Assembly: GCA_963978905.1 (NCBI GenBank)
Contig: OZ022256.1
Coordinates: 6,803,501-6,867,500, forward strand
Direction of reading: 5' to 3'
DNA from: Trichostrongylus colubriformis
Taxonomy: Eukaryota > Nematoda > Chromadorea > Rhabditida > Trichostrongylidae
DNA: 64,000 nucleotides
Positions 1-13,200 of this stretch are shown here, piece after piece. Below the pieces are notes generated by a model that was given only the letters and a program-made list of their open reading frames with translations, was not told the origin of the DNA and did no database searches. The stretch's first letter is position 1; every line of letters begins with the position of its first letter. Position numbers and translations under genes: made by a program.

Positions 1-215
1 CATATGACTCAAGATCAGAAGAATTACATTTATCTAGTCTCAGAGAGATCTTCCTAAACACTTATTTGAGAGAATATGAACCGCGCACCCCTTTTGATAT
101 GAGCGTCGTGCATGAGCCGATGCGGGACCGCCGAATCACACACTTTCGCAAAGAGAGCGTAAGGAATCGAAGTCAAGAACGTCGCGTCTGCTCTGCTCGC
201 ACTACATTCGCTTTG

Positions 216-360
216 CCGCGTTCATGATTGGCGCCGGCAGGGTGTGGCTGTTGACACGCTGGAGCTGCTAACACGACGCCGGCAACGAAGCAAGGTGGTA
301 TAAGCGGAGACAGAGACACACAGCCACGCCCTGCCGCCGGCACCGCGAAGTATGAACGCG
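216..360. repeat. Inverted-repeat element, GCCGGCAGGG family (copy 1)
   Basis: Ends are inverted copies: CCGCGTTCATGATTGGCGCC on the left and GCGAAGTATGAACGCG on the right, with CGCCGGCAGGG facing CCTGCCGCCGG. The interior is GC-rich. Related copies lie at 6371-6508, 11922-12090 and 39103-39278. No coding capacity. Typical of a MITE. Confidence 0.6.
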
Positions 361-743
361 TTATTATGCACTTTTTTAGCTTGAGTACTACCACTCCTTC
401 TCACATCGCCGGTAATGCTGGAACACAGCCTGCCAGGGAAAAATGCCTGACCACTAACGGGGTAAATGCTGGCGATAATCCCTAGCTTTCTTTTTTCTTC
501 TTGCTTCAATTTTTTTCGAAAAGGGTCGCGCACTCATAGAGGTCTGATCTCTTTGCCAGAGGTCAATAGCCTTTTGATTGAAATCCCTTGATGACGTCCT
601 GCCAGGTCCTTTTGGTCTCGTTGGCGATCCCAGTACCTTCCTCATTATGTGATCATCTGATATTCGCCAGATACCGTCATGATATGACTGTCATTCTTCT
701 GCGTATGTGGTTTCTTCCCATTTCATGCATCCCACTCTTATGA

Positions 744-1016
744 GGTGAGGGTCGATTGGTTGAATTTTCACTCCGCGGCGTCGCACTCGCGGCGCCGTCA
801 GTACGAGTCGCTTAGAGTTCCACTCAAAATGCAAAAGGCTGGTACCGTAAGTGATCCTTAAATATTGTCGAACTCTCGAAGCCTTCAACTTGCAATTTCT
901 AAGGTCCCTTACGGTATCAGCCCACTGCGCCTTGAGTGGACTTCCCAATGACTGGTACTGACGGCACCGCGAGTGCGACGCCGCGAAGCGAAAATTCGAC
1001 CAATCGACCCTCACCC
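744..1016. repeat. Inverted-repeat element, GTGAGGGTCGATTGG family (copy 1)
   Basis: Left end GTGAGGGTCGATTGGTTGAA and right end TTCGACCAATCGACCCTCAC are inverted over more than 60 bp, including the CGCGGCGTCGCACTCGCGGC segment. The interior also pairs (CTGGTACCGTAAG against CTTACGGTATCAG). About 273 bp, non-coding. Similar elements: 4965-5087 (part), 20149-20640 (interrupted) and 38518-38745. Confidence 0.75.
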
Positions 1017-1164
1017 ATTCTTATGTATTACAATTGAATTCAATACCCTAAGCTCAAACTAAATTCGTGGTTAGCTTTTGGCTTCCTAGTGTCTAATGTT
1101 TCCAAAGTATTGGGTGAGCATGCATCGAAGATACGTGCCTTTTCAGAAACGGCTTCCTTTACAG

Positions 1165-1299
1165 AAGCGAGTACCACGTGTGGAATGCGAAGCTCCAACA
1201 TTAAATTCACTCGCCTCGGATCTCTGCCATCTCACCGAACCGAACGCGGCCACCGTGCTCGACTCATTGACGCGACGCTATCAACAGAATGTAATACAT
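1165..1299 (+). CDS. Myosin exon: start of motor domain
   Basis: Reads [20 protein letters not shown], the equivalent of the conserved motor segment in which myosins carry LxxLxEAxVLxxLxxRY, followed by the RRY-like end. It ends with a GTGAGT donor at 1300 in phase 0, and the next exon at 5880 continues in frame with [13 protein letters not shown]. The 5' edge is uncertain. A good acceptor (TTTACAG) ends at 1164, but the frame is open back to an ATG at 1096. If that ATG is the real start, the protein lacks the usual N-terminal SH3-like subdomain. Confidence 0.75.
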
Positions 1300-4200
1300 G
1301 TGAGTGATCATATCATTAGTCATTTTATCTTTTCCCATCGGCGCTCATTGTGACAGCTACAACTGGCCGACGTCTCAGCTATTGCGAGGCTTTAGAGAGT
1401 CAGCGGGCTCGAGAACATTGGAGATGTGCTGACTGGCTAACCAAGGCAGTTTCATAATTGCTTGCTGAGCATCCCCTGCAGCGACCAAGTTCCTTCAATG
1501 TTTATCAGGCTCTTCAGCAATTGTATGTCAGCCTTCTATGCTGAGAAGGGACCTAATCCGGTCGGGGTCTAATCTTTGTCGAGAACACTTGGAGTTGATG
1601 AAGGCCGCGCTGGGGAAATTAAAGACACCGGTAGAAGGGCAATTTCGGTTTAAGGTATGGGAGGACGATGGCCGCGATGCACACACGGCACCTTGCCAAG
1701 ACGTCAAAAATTAATTAATTAGGTTTTGATTGTAACCACACTTTTTTTCTTACGCTTTCACTTATTCTTCACTTAATTGTTTTTCTTGTTGATTACTGTG
1801 TGTTGTTTCATTTATTTCACACCATCACCAGTGAATGAATTACACTCCACAAGGCAACAAAGGACATCTCTACAACGGACAACTCGGAAAGTCAGGGTGC
1901 TGATGCGAATGTGATGCGAATACACACCATAGCGCCGTGCTTTAGAATCCGGCTTTTTCCACAGATTATCGCTTCTAACTTTGGATGTTCCTTACAAAGT
2001 GATCATTTCTTCGCATCTCCCTCTTTCTTTGGACCCCTACCGGTTCCTTTAATAAGGATTACCAAATTCGCCTGTTGAATCTACGTAAGGAATAGTGGTT
2101 AGTGTGGATGGTTTTTGATAAAATGCACATCTCAGGCGCCATTTCTTTCTTTACTGGAATTAGTCTCTATTCAGAGAAAAGGAATTAACACACAAGTGGC
2201 AGTAGCGTATTGCTATCCTGCACGTTTAAACACCTTCCCTACATGATAAATTTGAGTCACGCCCACTGAGAAATCTGAGATAAACACATTATCATTTGAA
2301 AACCTCGAGATTTACTCAGTATGAGGTCATGCCGAGAGGGTTGTGGGTGCTAGGTGGCTGATACGCCGAATAACGAAATTTCGGCCGAGATTAACGTCAT
2401 GTGGAATGGTGTTTCTTGACTTCACATCGAGAGCATATGTTACACAGAAACTTTTCAAGGGTTGCAGGTGTGTTACATGCCATTTTGTTACTCCTACTTT
2501 TCCCTAACACTACTTTCCTCCCACTTTTTCTACTGGAAAAGTAACTGATTTCAAGTCAGAATTTTCCCAGGGACAAAATTTTGTGAGCTTAGTTTTTTCG
2601 CTTTTTCAAAAAAAAAATATGTTTCATCAATGTCATATGATCATTGGTCTGTAGCTCGATGTGGTAGAGGGCTTTATTATCCGAAGTGTTGCTAACTCTA
2701 GGAATTTCATCCGACACCGAACTTACTGTAAATGCGCCATGCACTTGCTTTCCTTGAAGGAGTCGTCCACGGAAAGATGAGTTTCTTCGTTACCCTGTGC
2801 TGAATTTGCCTATGCAAAGCCGCATGCAAAGTGCCGCATGCAAAATTTCACGTAAAAATGATGTGAATCCGGCTAAGATACAGCACCACAATTTCTTGGG
2901 CCAGGTGGACGGAGCCTCCGAGCAAGTGCCCATCCCGTCGTCCGCCGCGGTAGCAGACGCATTGTCGGGACAGAGCATTACGTAAAGAGTCCCACTTTCC
3001 GTTCCTAACCGAGGCGGACGACGGGACACCCTGCCCACCTAGCCAGGAACTCGGGGAGCTGTATCTCAGCAGAATTCTCACTTTCCCGCTTGAAACTTTG
3101 CATGTGGCCCTTATCGGGCAAATACAACATGAACATATGGATACCAAAGAAACTTAGCTCCACGTGGACGATTCCTTTGAGGAATTTTGGAAGCGTTCGA
3201 TTACGAATTTAAGTATACGGTGTAAGCAGTTACTGAAAGTGTTAGTGCCATTGGCCATCACGCCTACAAACAGATATAGTTGTGCGTCAGGGCACACGGG
3301 TTGGACCAGGTCACGTGAGGCCTCATAACGGCCTTTTCATGTCGGCCAATCCACATAGGAACAGGCAAGGCACTTGTTCCGCGCGATGACCAATTACGTG
3401 TGGCATGGTGGTCTGACTCGAGGGCCTTTCTCACGGCCTAGCCTAACCGTTATCTAAAAAGGGGTTCTTTCTGATAGGTGAGCCACTTAAAGGCACCGGG
3501 AGATGGCAATTTTGGTCTACGATAAGACCTACCGTAACGCTTGCAATTCGTTAGGTTGCACACATTGCACACACGATAGCTGGCTAAGACGTCGAGTGTG
3601 AATTCATTGGATTGTTTTCTTATCAAGAACACCTTTTTTTCTTACCCTTTCGCTTATTCTCCCATTCATTGGTCCACTTGATTACTGCTGTTTGTTGTTT
3701 CACTTATTTCACATCATCATGAATTAATGAAATACACCCTACGAGACAACAAATGACGTCTTCTACAGCGAGCAACTCGGAATGGTGATTTTGCAGTTCA
3801 AAGAGATGCGCGGGAGATGCGAATATAGCTCACAACGTCGCGCTTCCGAATCCGAGTTTTTCTCGCTCATCGCTTTTACCCTCGAGTGTTCGTGAAACTA
3901 TCGAATTCCTTCCTATCAACCTCTTTTTTCCAGAACCCTCTCGGTTCCTTCGAAGGGGAGGGGGCTCTATAGTCTTGTGTCTGAAGAATTCGAAAACTAG
4001 ATCTGAGTGACCAATCATGATAATTGGAGAGTGACCGCCTGCCTTGTTTTGCAGCTTTCTTTTTGTCCGCCTTCGTGCATTTTCCAGGTGTCTTTTCACT
4101 TTGCAGAGTCTTTTTTCCTCATGACACCTGTGTAATGGCAGCGTTCGTGTGCTTGTGTGTGTGTGCTGTGTAAATGCACTCAAGTGTAAAACACACTAGC

Positions 4201-7200
4201 GTGTTACTGCAGAGTTTCAGTGATGTGGCTAAAATGAACATTGCAATGACTGCGGTGGCGTTTAGTCGTTCGTTCTTTCATTTGCTCCGATGAACAGCCG
4301 TCCAGAGTGTGTGATACGGACATTTTTCGCTCATTATTAGACCAGCCGGGGATGAATGCGGTAACCACCGCACAATTGTTGCCGTTCTCAATCACAAGCT
4401 GCTACAGGGGTCGATTAGTTGATCAAGGATATGTGTTCATAATCAAAATCGATGAGAAGCAGTGGTAGCATGACAACGATTGGATATTCGACACACAGTT
4501 AAGCAATATAACTAAACAATTCGGAGGAATGTCCCTTTCCAAGGAGCAAGCGTTGACTGAATGGTAGTTCAGGAGAGATTTTCAGGATTAGTTTAAGAGT
4601 TTGGCGGGAGGTTTTCGCACTCTAACCAGCGATAAACATGAGAACACAGCCAGTGAGCAGCCTTGGGTTTCGGGTGTATGCTCGTTTTTTCAATCATTAG
4701 TAATGCATGAATGACTCACCGAGTATGGACTTATTTATTGCTTTTCGTGAGAATCAGGACAGCCAAGTCATTCGGAGGTGCACCAAGACACTCGAGTTGG
4801 GTCGCCGTGCGCGACAAGTGCCTTGGTGCTTCCGTTTCGATTTGGCCGCGCACATAAGGGCTGGCTACCACCACGACGCAGTCGTAGCGATAGTATTGGC
4901 CGCAGCGCTCGATTCCGAGATATCCATTGAAAGCATGGAGATGATGTGTGTGTGCCCTTACGTCTGGAAATCGCGTTGCCGCGTCGCACTCGCAGCGCCT
5001 TCAGTATGAATTGCCGCGATCGGTTGGAATTTCGCTCAGGATGCCGTGGGCTGGTACCGTGAGGGACCTTCAAAGATTGCAGATGGGAAGCTTCGGAAGT
5101 TTGCCTATGTTGTGGTTATTGTTGTTTCAACATATAAAACTATAAACAACTCCCACTCACCGCGCCGCTCACCGCAGACAGCCGCGCGATTTTTAGACGT
5201 AAGAGTGCACGCCTCAGCAAAGCTCTGAAATGGGCCGTTCTGCTACTTGTACATACTTTGTAGTATCGAAACGAATGTGTGGACGCGTCACCGTAAAGGC
5301 GTAAGGTAAGGAATTCCTGCAGTGGAATATTACTGAACGCGCGCGAGCACGTGACAGAAACTCTCAATGTTCTGTGTTCCTTTTTCCTCTTGGATGGGTC
5401 GGCTGCTTGAATGCACGGCATTTACGTTTGTGTTAACGATCAGAGGCGTTGCAACCGAGACACCACGGTATGGGAAATGGAAAGCCCACAATAATTAACT
5501 GTCCCGCTTTCACACTTTGCGACATTGGCGTCGACAGCGGCAATCAACGCCGGCACTTTCGCGACGCGCTCTATTTATGATGCTCGACCGAACCTTACTA
5601 CAGTATGGTGATCGTGACGAGGGCCCGCGCGTATCTTGTCACGGTTTGGCACTATGCCAAGATTCGCATCTCGCGGGCTCTCATGCTGTAGTATGGTTCG
5701 GCAGCGTTATAAATAAAGCGCGTGGCATCAGTGCCGACTTTGCCGTCGGCGGGTACCGCTAAGTATGAAAGCGGCTGAAGGATCCGATCCCACGAGCTAT
5801 TACAGCAAGGCGGTCTCGCTAGTCTTTACGCTACGGTAGTCATAGGAACCTAACAAGTAAATGCGCTGTCGTGTTACAGACATATTGTGGCCTGTTCTGT
5901 GTGGTACTGAATCCATGGCGCACGTTACCAATCTACACAACGGATGTAATGGCGACGTATCGTACAGGGGTTGGTGATGGCTACCCACACGTCTATATGG
6001 TGGCCCAAAGCGCATACGACGGCATCCTGAAAGGTGAGCATATTCACAGTGCTTACAGTTTTCAGGAATTATATGAAGACTTCTCATCAGACCCATCATC
6101 AGTTCAGCATGTTACATAATGCACACGTCAGAAAGGAAACCGATCATTTACCTGCGGCTTCCTCCCACTCTGTCGCATTGGCCGTCATTTATGCTATACT
6201 GGCCGCATTCATACTCGGAGAGTAATAGCTGTGAACAGCTAACGCATCGCAGAGCAATTGCCTTGCGATCAGCAGACTCATTGCAGCCGTCATTGTATGC
6301 GCGCCGGTTGATTCCACGGTGCGCCACAGACGGTTAAAAGTTTAAATATTCATCGCGAGACCAGCGAAAGGCCGCATTCATACCCTGCGGTGGCGGCGGC
6401 GGGGCGTGGCTTCGCGATCTTTGCGTCTCCGCCCGCGCCACCCTGCCTCACTGCTTGAAAACGCAGCCACACTTCGCCGCCGCCTGCACCACCGCATTGT
6501 ATGAAGAGTGCCTACAGCGACGATCACCGAGTATAAATGCAGTCCGTATTCTAGTCCTTATTAATTTACGCTGCGATTGCTTTATTCAAAAGTTTTTTAA
6601 CGATTGTGCCTCGTGAAACCAATTTCTACCTTTCAGGTGGCCGCAACCAATCGATTCTCATCACGTAAGTGTGTCTGAATTTATAAATTTTGAATTTTTT
6701 GAAAATTTTGAGTGACTACACCCTCATTGCATGAGGGTATTTCAGAGGAGAATCTGGTGCTGGCAAAACAGAAAATACCAAAAAAATCATCGAATACATC
6801 TTGGAATGCTGTGGATGTATCACAAAAGAGCAGCCGCAAGAGCCGAGCAATGGGATGGTGAACGGATACGCAACGCATGGCGCCGCTGTTGGTGGAGATG
6901 TGATCTCGGCTGGTGTGTTGCTGGAAGCGTTTGGAAATGCCAGAACGACACACAATAATAATAGTTCGAGATTTGTGAGTATTGCATAAGGAAACATTTT
7001 GCAAAATTCTCTCCTCGAACCAAATCGATTTTTTGAGCCACGCCGCGCAGAGCGAAGAATGTCCTGTAATAGACGTCTCCAGAGCTCGATGTAGCTTTTA
7101 AAGGAATCGTCCACGGAGAAATGAGTTTTTGTGTTACCCATATGCTTATGTTGTATTTGAATAATGTGGGCCTCATGCAAAGTTTCACGCGAAAAAGTGA

Positions 7201-10200
7201 CAATTCGGCCAAGATCGAGCACCACAAGTACGTCCGGGTGGGCGGGGCCTCCGAGTAGAAGCCTCGTCCCGTCGTCCGCCGTGGTCGGGGACGCATCGTA
7301 GGAACGGAAAGAGTTACGTAAACAGTCCCACTCTCCGTTCCCAACGGTGGCGGACGACGGGATGAGGCTCTTACTCGGAGGCCCCGCCCACCTGGACGTA
7401 CTTTGTGGTGCTGTATCTCAGCCAGATTCACATTTTTCGCTCGAAATTTTGGATGAGGTCCAAATTAGGCAAATAGAACATGAACATATGGACAACACAA
7501 AAACTCATTTTTCCGTGGATGATTCCTTTGGGGACCATAAAAAACCGCAGTATTAAATTTTCTGTGTTTAAGGGAAAGTTCATCAGGATTGAATTCAACG
7601 AACATGGAAAGCTACAATCGGCACAGATCGAGTGCTGTAAGTTCTTAAAGTCAAGTTTCAGTGAAGGCACAGTTCATGTGTGTCGTAAGGAAGCATTTTC
7701 GAAAGGATATTTTAAGGCTCCATGTTTCTTCGGAATCACTTGTCAGACAGGGTACTACTAGAAGCACCTAAAAATGGGAAACTTCCTCCTATCGATAAAA
7801 CCACAAAATTTGAGAAAAAAAACGTGAACCGTATGATTTCCCTCCGATCAACTACGGTTGTCGGTGGGGAATTGCGCAGTTCAGGGTTCGCACGCTATCG
7901 CTTTGCCTCACAGCGCTCGCGGTCCTTCCCACATTACCCGCGTAGCTATACCAATAGAAAAGACATTTTCAGATCTCCTGGAGAAGTCACGTGTGGTCAA
8001 TCAGGATGCCGGCAATCGCAATTTCCACGTTTTCTATCAACTCCTGTCGAACGCGTTTCCCAATGAGATGCGCCAAAAATTGCTTCTCACCCAAACAGCC
8101 GATCGTTACAAATTCTTGAATCAGGGAAACGTCTGCATTGACAAAGATATCGACGATGTTGCAAATGGCCTTATTACTGATGTAAGTGCCCAAGTTCTGC
8201 ATCCATGGCTGTCCCGTCAACGGTTTTTTTTTCAGCAAGCCATGGATCGTCTGGGTATTACTGGAGATGAAAAACTTGAAGTGTATAGTGCACTAGCAGC
8301 CTGTCTTTTGATCGGGGAGATAAAATTCGGCGAACGCAGTGGTTTAGACATGAGTTACGTTGATGGAAAAGCAGGCGAGTTCTTTTCTCAACTTGGAGGT
8401 TTACCATATATCATCAACCGGTTTCATATGATAAATATGTATCATATGATTTGAAGACCTGATGTCGCAAACTTTTGGTTGGAATGTCGCCCACTGTTGC
8501 TCAATGATCCGTGACGGTTTACTGTCACTTTGTAACCTACGACAGTATGCCAACGTTTCCTAACACATTTGACATCGTGAGGGGGCTATTTTGGCTAACG
8601 GTACGGGTTATGGTGGTATGCAGTTCGTTACTTTGCGTTACTATTACTTTTGGACTCCTCACCGCGCCCATGGTAAAATCGCGTTGCGAGTGAGGCTTCA
8701 CAACGCCGCTTTAGCCCTTCCTGCGTTAAACCGTCTCTTATCAGTTTTTTGATGCTGTGTGCCTTACCAGAGTCGGGTACTAATTACATCTAACAATTAG
8801 AATTAAGTGATTCGTTATAATCACAAGTCATTCAAGAAATCGATGCGGTGACCTCGCTACTTGGATTGAAATCATCTCGTCTGGTGGAAGCGCTCACACA
8901 GCCGAGTATACGCGTCGGTGATAAAGTGATCAGAAAGAATCAAAACATGCAAAAGGTACATAATTACACACATAATGAGCTACGTTGGAATCAGTGTGAC
9001 GTCGAAATCCTATTCTTCCAATTTCAGTCCGTGTTCTCTGCAGCCGCTTTAGCAAAAGTTCTGTACGAGAAAGTATTCAAATGGCTGTTGGGCAAATGTA
9101 ATGAGGCTATCAGTGCGAATACCAGCATGTGTAAGTTACTGAAAACTGTAAAGATTTGGTAGACATCGTTAACTAGTGACTCGTAGTATGCGCGTGCCCC
9201 TGGCTTTTAGTCAGAATCGGTCATGCATCCGGTTCCACTGTGGACTTACAACAAGTCTCATGTCTGCTAATCTCCTCACTCAAATAACTGCAATACTCAT
9301 TTCTCACGGGGAGCATTATGTGAATGATTTTCGATGATTTCCATGGTAGTGGAACCGTAGCAATTAGAATGCATACATACTCGGGCGACGCAGTCGCGGC
9401 TGCTGCTACGCGCCGTGCGATCAATATGTGACCGAACCAAACCGTTCAGCGAACAGGCAAATATATTGATCTGGGCTTGCGTTGCGAGTTGCTGCGAACG
9501 GTCAGCCAAGTATGAAAGCAGCCTCATCAATGGCTTGTTTCCACTCGACTTATTCAAAAGGGCGGTAGACCGTTGACTTTCTTCTAAAAGGATGCAACTG
9601 CTGGAAACACTGCTTACCACTTGAAGTTGGAAAAGTCCTTCTAAGCCAACAACGAGGAAAACGTTGAACCAATCAGTGACTGGTCTCAGAATTCATTGCA
9701 TATACCAAAGAGGTTCACAGAACTGAACAAGAGATGAGTGCATGGCTCACCTCGAAGTACCTATATCGAGCGCTTCAACTATGGAGCAATTTCAAAAGAA
9801 CTTAGCGAATCGTGGTTTTTTTTAAGCAGCTCAGCAATAAGCAATGCTTCTCATCCTCGCAATAACCAATCCATTTTAGTGAGCGAATCTGTCATGAGCT
9901 CATTCATTGGTGTACTGGATATCGCTGGGTTTGAGATTGTGCAGGTATGCTACTGATCGCAAAAAAAACAGCTGGAGCAGTCCACCGCGTAATTATTGAT
10001 TTCTAATCGATTTTCAGAAAAATTCATTCGAGCAACTGTGCATCAACTATACGAATGAGAAGCTGCAAGCGTTCTTCAATCACTTCATGTTTGTACGGGA
10101 ACAAAGCGAATATCTAGAAGAAGGTATTCAATGGACACAAAGCGATTTCGCTCATGACCTACAGCCGACAATTGATATCATAGAAAAAGTGAGTGCCTTG

Positions 10201-13200
10201 CATCCATAGCTGGTTCGCGAGGAGGGCTCCGGGGTGTGTACCTTTATGTCAAGATTACGCAACGTAGCGTGTCGCAAGCGAAGATGCGCACGAGCTGAAG
10301 GTGCCGTGTTGTTGGGTTCCACTACAAGTCATCTGTGTCCATGTAATCACTTTAAGACCCAACTTTAGTGGCGCGTACAGCTCGCAAACACGTCGTCGCA
10401 CGCCGCTCGTCGTGGTGCGCAACCCTGACATGAAGGTACACATTACAGGCTCTGCGATCCATTCGTTGAAAAGCGCGAGCAAGGCATTGCCACAAACGTG
10501 CCAAAGTATTGACGCGAGGCTTGCGTTACGGTTGCTTTGCGTCATTCGGATTGCGCCGAGTATAAATGCAACTGAAGTTCAAAGATTCTTGACAAAGTTG
10601 GTTCCTATACCTAGCCTGCCATAATAAGAGGTTGCGGATCTGGGTTCGACTGGATCTAGGGGGTCACACAGCAAAAGCATTGGCCGCGCCCAATTCCTGG
10701 CGCTCTCAAGGTTATTTTATACTCAATTATAGCTGTAACCAAGAAAACGAATAAGTAGTTCCTTTGTGACTATATTACGGGTAATTCGCTCCAATTAGAC
10801 TAAACAACAATTCAGGCGTATTGCCTAAGCCAAGGAGGAGGAAATCTCCTTACCCCAGGCTTAGGTTAACACAGAATAGAAAAAAGAAGGATGCCTTCTA
10901 TGCACTTTGGCCGTAACGTTAAAGGCGAAGACCATAGTGCACTGGCCCCCCTAATTCCAGTAGCGCTCGGGTCTGATCATTACTTTTATCAAGTTGTCCA
11001 ATGAAGCCCTTCACATAATTTCTGGAAGTGTGCTTTGAGGCCAATCCTGATGCTAGTCAAAAATCGCCTGATGTCGTCATCGATGTCACTTTTGGCGGTG
11101 CCGGAATTACTTACCCTTTGAAAGAATGGATATGATAGTTCTTAACTGAACCTTCTTTTCAGCCGCTTGGTCTACTGTCGCTGTTGGAAGAGGAATGCGT
11201 AGTTCCAAATGGGTCTGACCAATCGCTCCTCCAAAAACTCTGCACTACTTTTGAAAAAGTACCTCAGTTCAAAAAAGCCAAGCAGTCGCAAAGGTAATTA
11301 ATTTCCTTGGTTTTTACACAGTGTCTTTCTCACTTCTTAGTAAAGGGTGCAGGCAAAAAAAAAGCGTTGCTGATGTTCCTGAAACTTCACTGAAAACCAC
11401 CATCACGTAATCACCTGGGATAATCTGAGTGGAGTTCTTCTTTCGGTTGGTAGCTTTCTAAAAGATTGTCTTACAACGTACATTTCATGTGTATAGGGAT
11501 GCATTCATATTCGGCGTCTTATCGCTGCGCACAGCTTTGCGACTTTCACGCAATGCCGTGGGGTGTGTGCCATTAGGACAGAAAATCGCGTTGCGGGGTC
11601 CGCCATGCGACGTGATGAGGAGAGCTATGCGCGTTGTACTGGGTGGATCTTAATGCGATGACAGTCCTGTACTTCCTATTGTAGGTGTAATCGCTTCAGG
11701 ATTCAACTCAAAGGCCGTCCCCATCTGGCATCATATCGCCGCGCGCCACAGGCGGCCATGTAAATTTTGTCCTAACGGCACACACCCCATGCCGTGAGTC
11801 GGCCGGCGCACTGAAGGCATTGCATGACCAATACTGTCATGTGCGTCAGCCAACCACCTCAGAGTGATGGTGGGTGTATTTATCTCGAGACCTTGCTCAT
11901 CACCGAGTATGTATGCGCTCTAAGGCCTAGTTCATACTCAGCGCCGGCAGGGCGAGGCTGCGTTGCGACGCAGAGTGGCACGAGGGAGGTGCAGAGACGA
12001 CGCGGGCAGCGAGACAGGATGGCATAGGCGAAGACGCAGAGACACGCAGCTCCACCCTGCCGCCGACACCGCAGAGTATGAACGCGACTTCAAGAATGTG
12101 AAACAGGGGCGTAGACGCATGATACCTGGGTTGAACCTTTCCATCAAGGTACATCGGAAGTCGAGGATTTCTCGACAGGGGATGGGGGTCGTATTCGACG
12201 ATGGGGATGAGGGAGGAGGGGTCGTAAGTGCAGAGGTCGGCAATATTCCAAGCTAGATGGTAAGCGGAACGTGTCGTCAGCTGACCCGGTTATGTAAGGA
12301 AATATGATTGAATTTGAGTGATCAACACAAAAATTAAGGTAATAAAATATTTAGCAGTATTATGCAATCGACAATACTCATACTGTAAATGCTATGTAGA
12401 TGTTGAAAGGAAAGTCGTATTCGGATCCCGTTGAAGAAATTAGGTCGTACTGAAGCGCGCATTTTTCTCGACACCTGGGTGTGCCCTGCTCTCCGTCCAG
12501 TCAAGGTCCTAGATACAAATCCAGAAGTCGGTCACTCAAGACCGCAGTGGATGGCGAATACTAGGACCTCCCAAGAAATGATTCAGTCAAGAGTGAACAT
12601 CCTGACCTTAAGTTTTCATGAACAAAGTCATCGCTGATTTTGCTATGTTCAGGTGCCAGTCTGTAAGACATTTCACAATCAAGCACTACGCGGGGAGTGT
12701 AGACTACAACATTGACTCTTGGGTTGAGAAGAATCGCGATGTGGTCGAGAATGCCATATTGGAAGTGATGGGAGAATCGACCAAGCCACTCGTGAAAAGT
12801 CTATTTCCACCAGGTAAAAGCCACTTTTTGAGGCCTGAGCCTTGACTGATCAACGCTACTCATTAATTTATCAAAGTTATTTGTTGTAGAAGAAGAAACG
12901 CAAAGCGTGGTCCATGATAGTCTCAAAATATGTCTTCCCTCCCACAAGCAGTACCGGAAGTTTTTTCACTTTCCTGAACAGTGCTCCATCGTATTTCGCT
13001 GTAAACCATGAATACGTTCTTTTCTGGTTGATGTGAGTAGCCAAGGGTGTGTACACTTATGTCAGGATTTTGCACGACGACAAGCGGCGTGCGACGCAAA
13101 GTGTGCGAGCTGCGCGTATCGCGGTAGTTGGGTCTTAGAACGATTACACGATAATGCTGGGGGCGCGATATGCAGTTGACTTGTAATCGCTTCGGGACCC

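Larger units (their letters stand above)
1..1095. other. 5' flank without recognised gene
   Basis: Apart from the two inverted-repeat elements above, no exon could be supported. The missing N-terminal myosin exon(s) may lie here or outside the window. Nothing resembling an SH3-like subdomain was found on the plus strand. Confidence 0.5.

Noticed and set aside
6820..7431. Long minus-strand frame (203 codons) opposite the P-loop exon
   Set aside because: It runs through the 430-bp palindrome and the antisense of the myosin exon. No protein-like pattern.
12892..13014. Exon-like stretch [14 protein letters not shown] after a TTGTAG acceptor
   Set aside because: Every in-phase donor creates a stop when joined to the loop 2 exon at 13946, which joins well without it.
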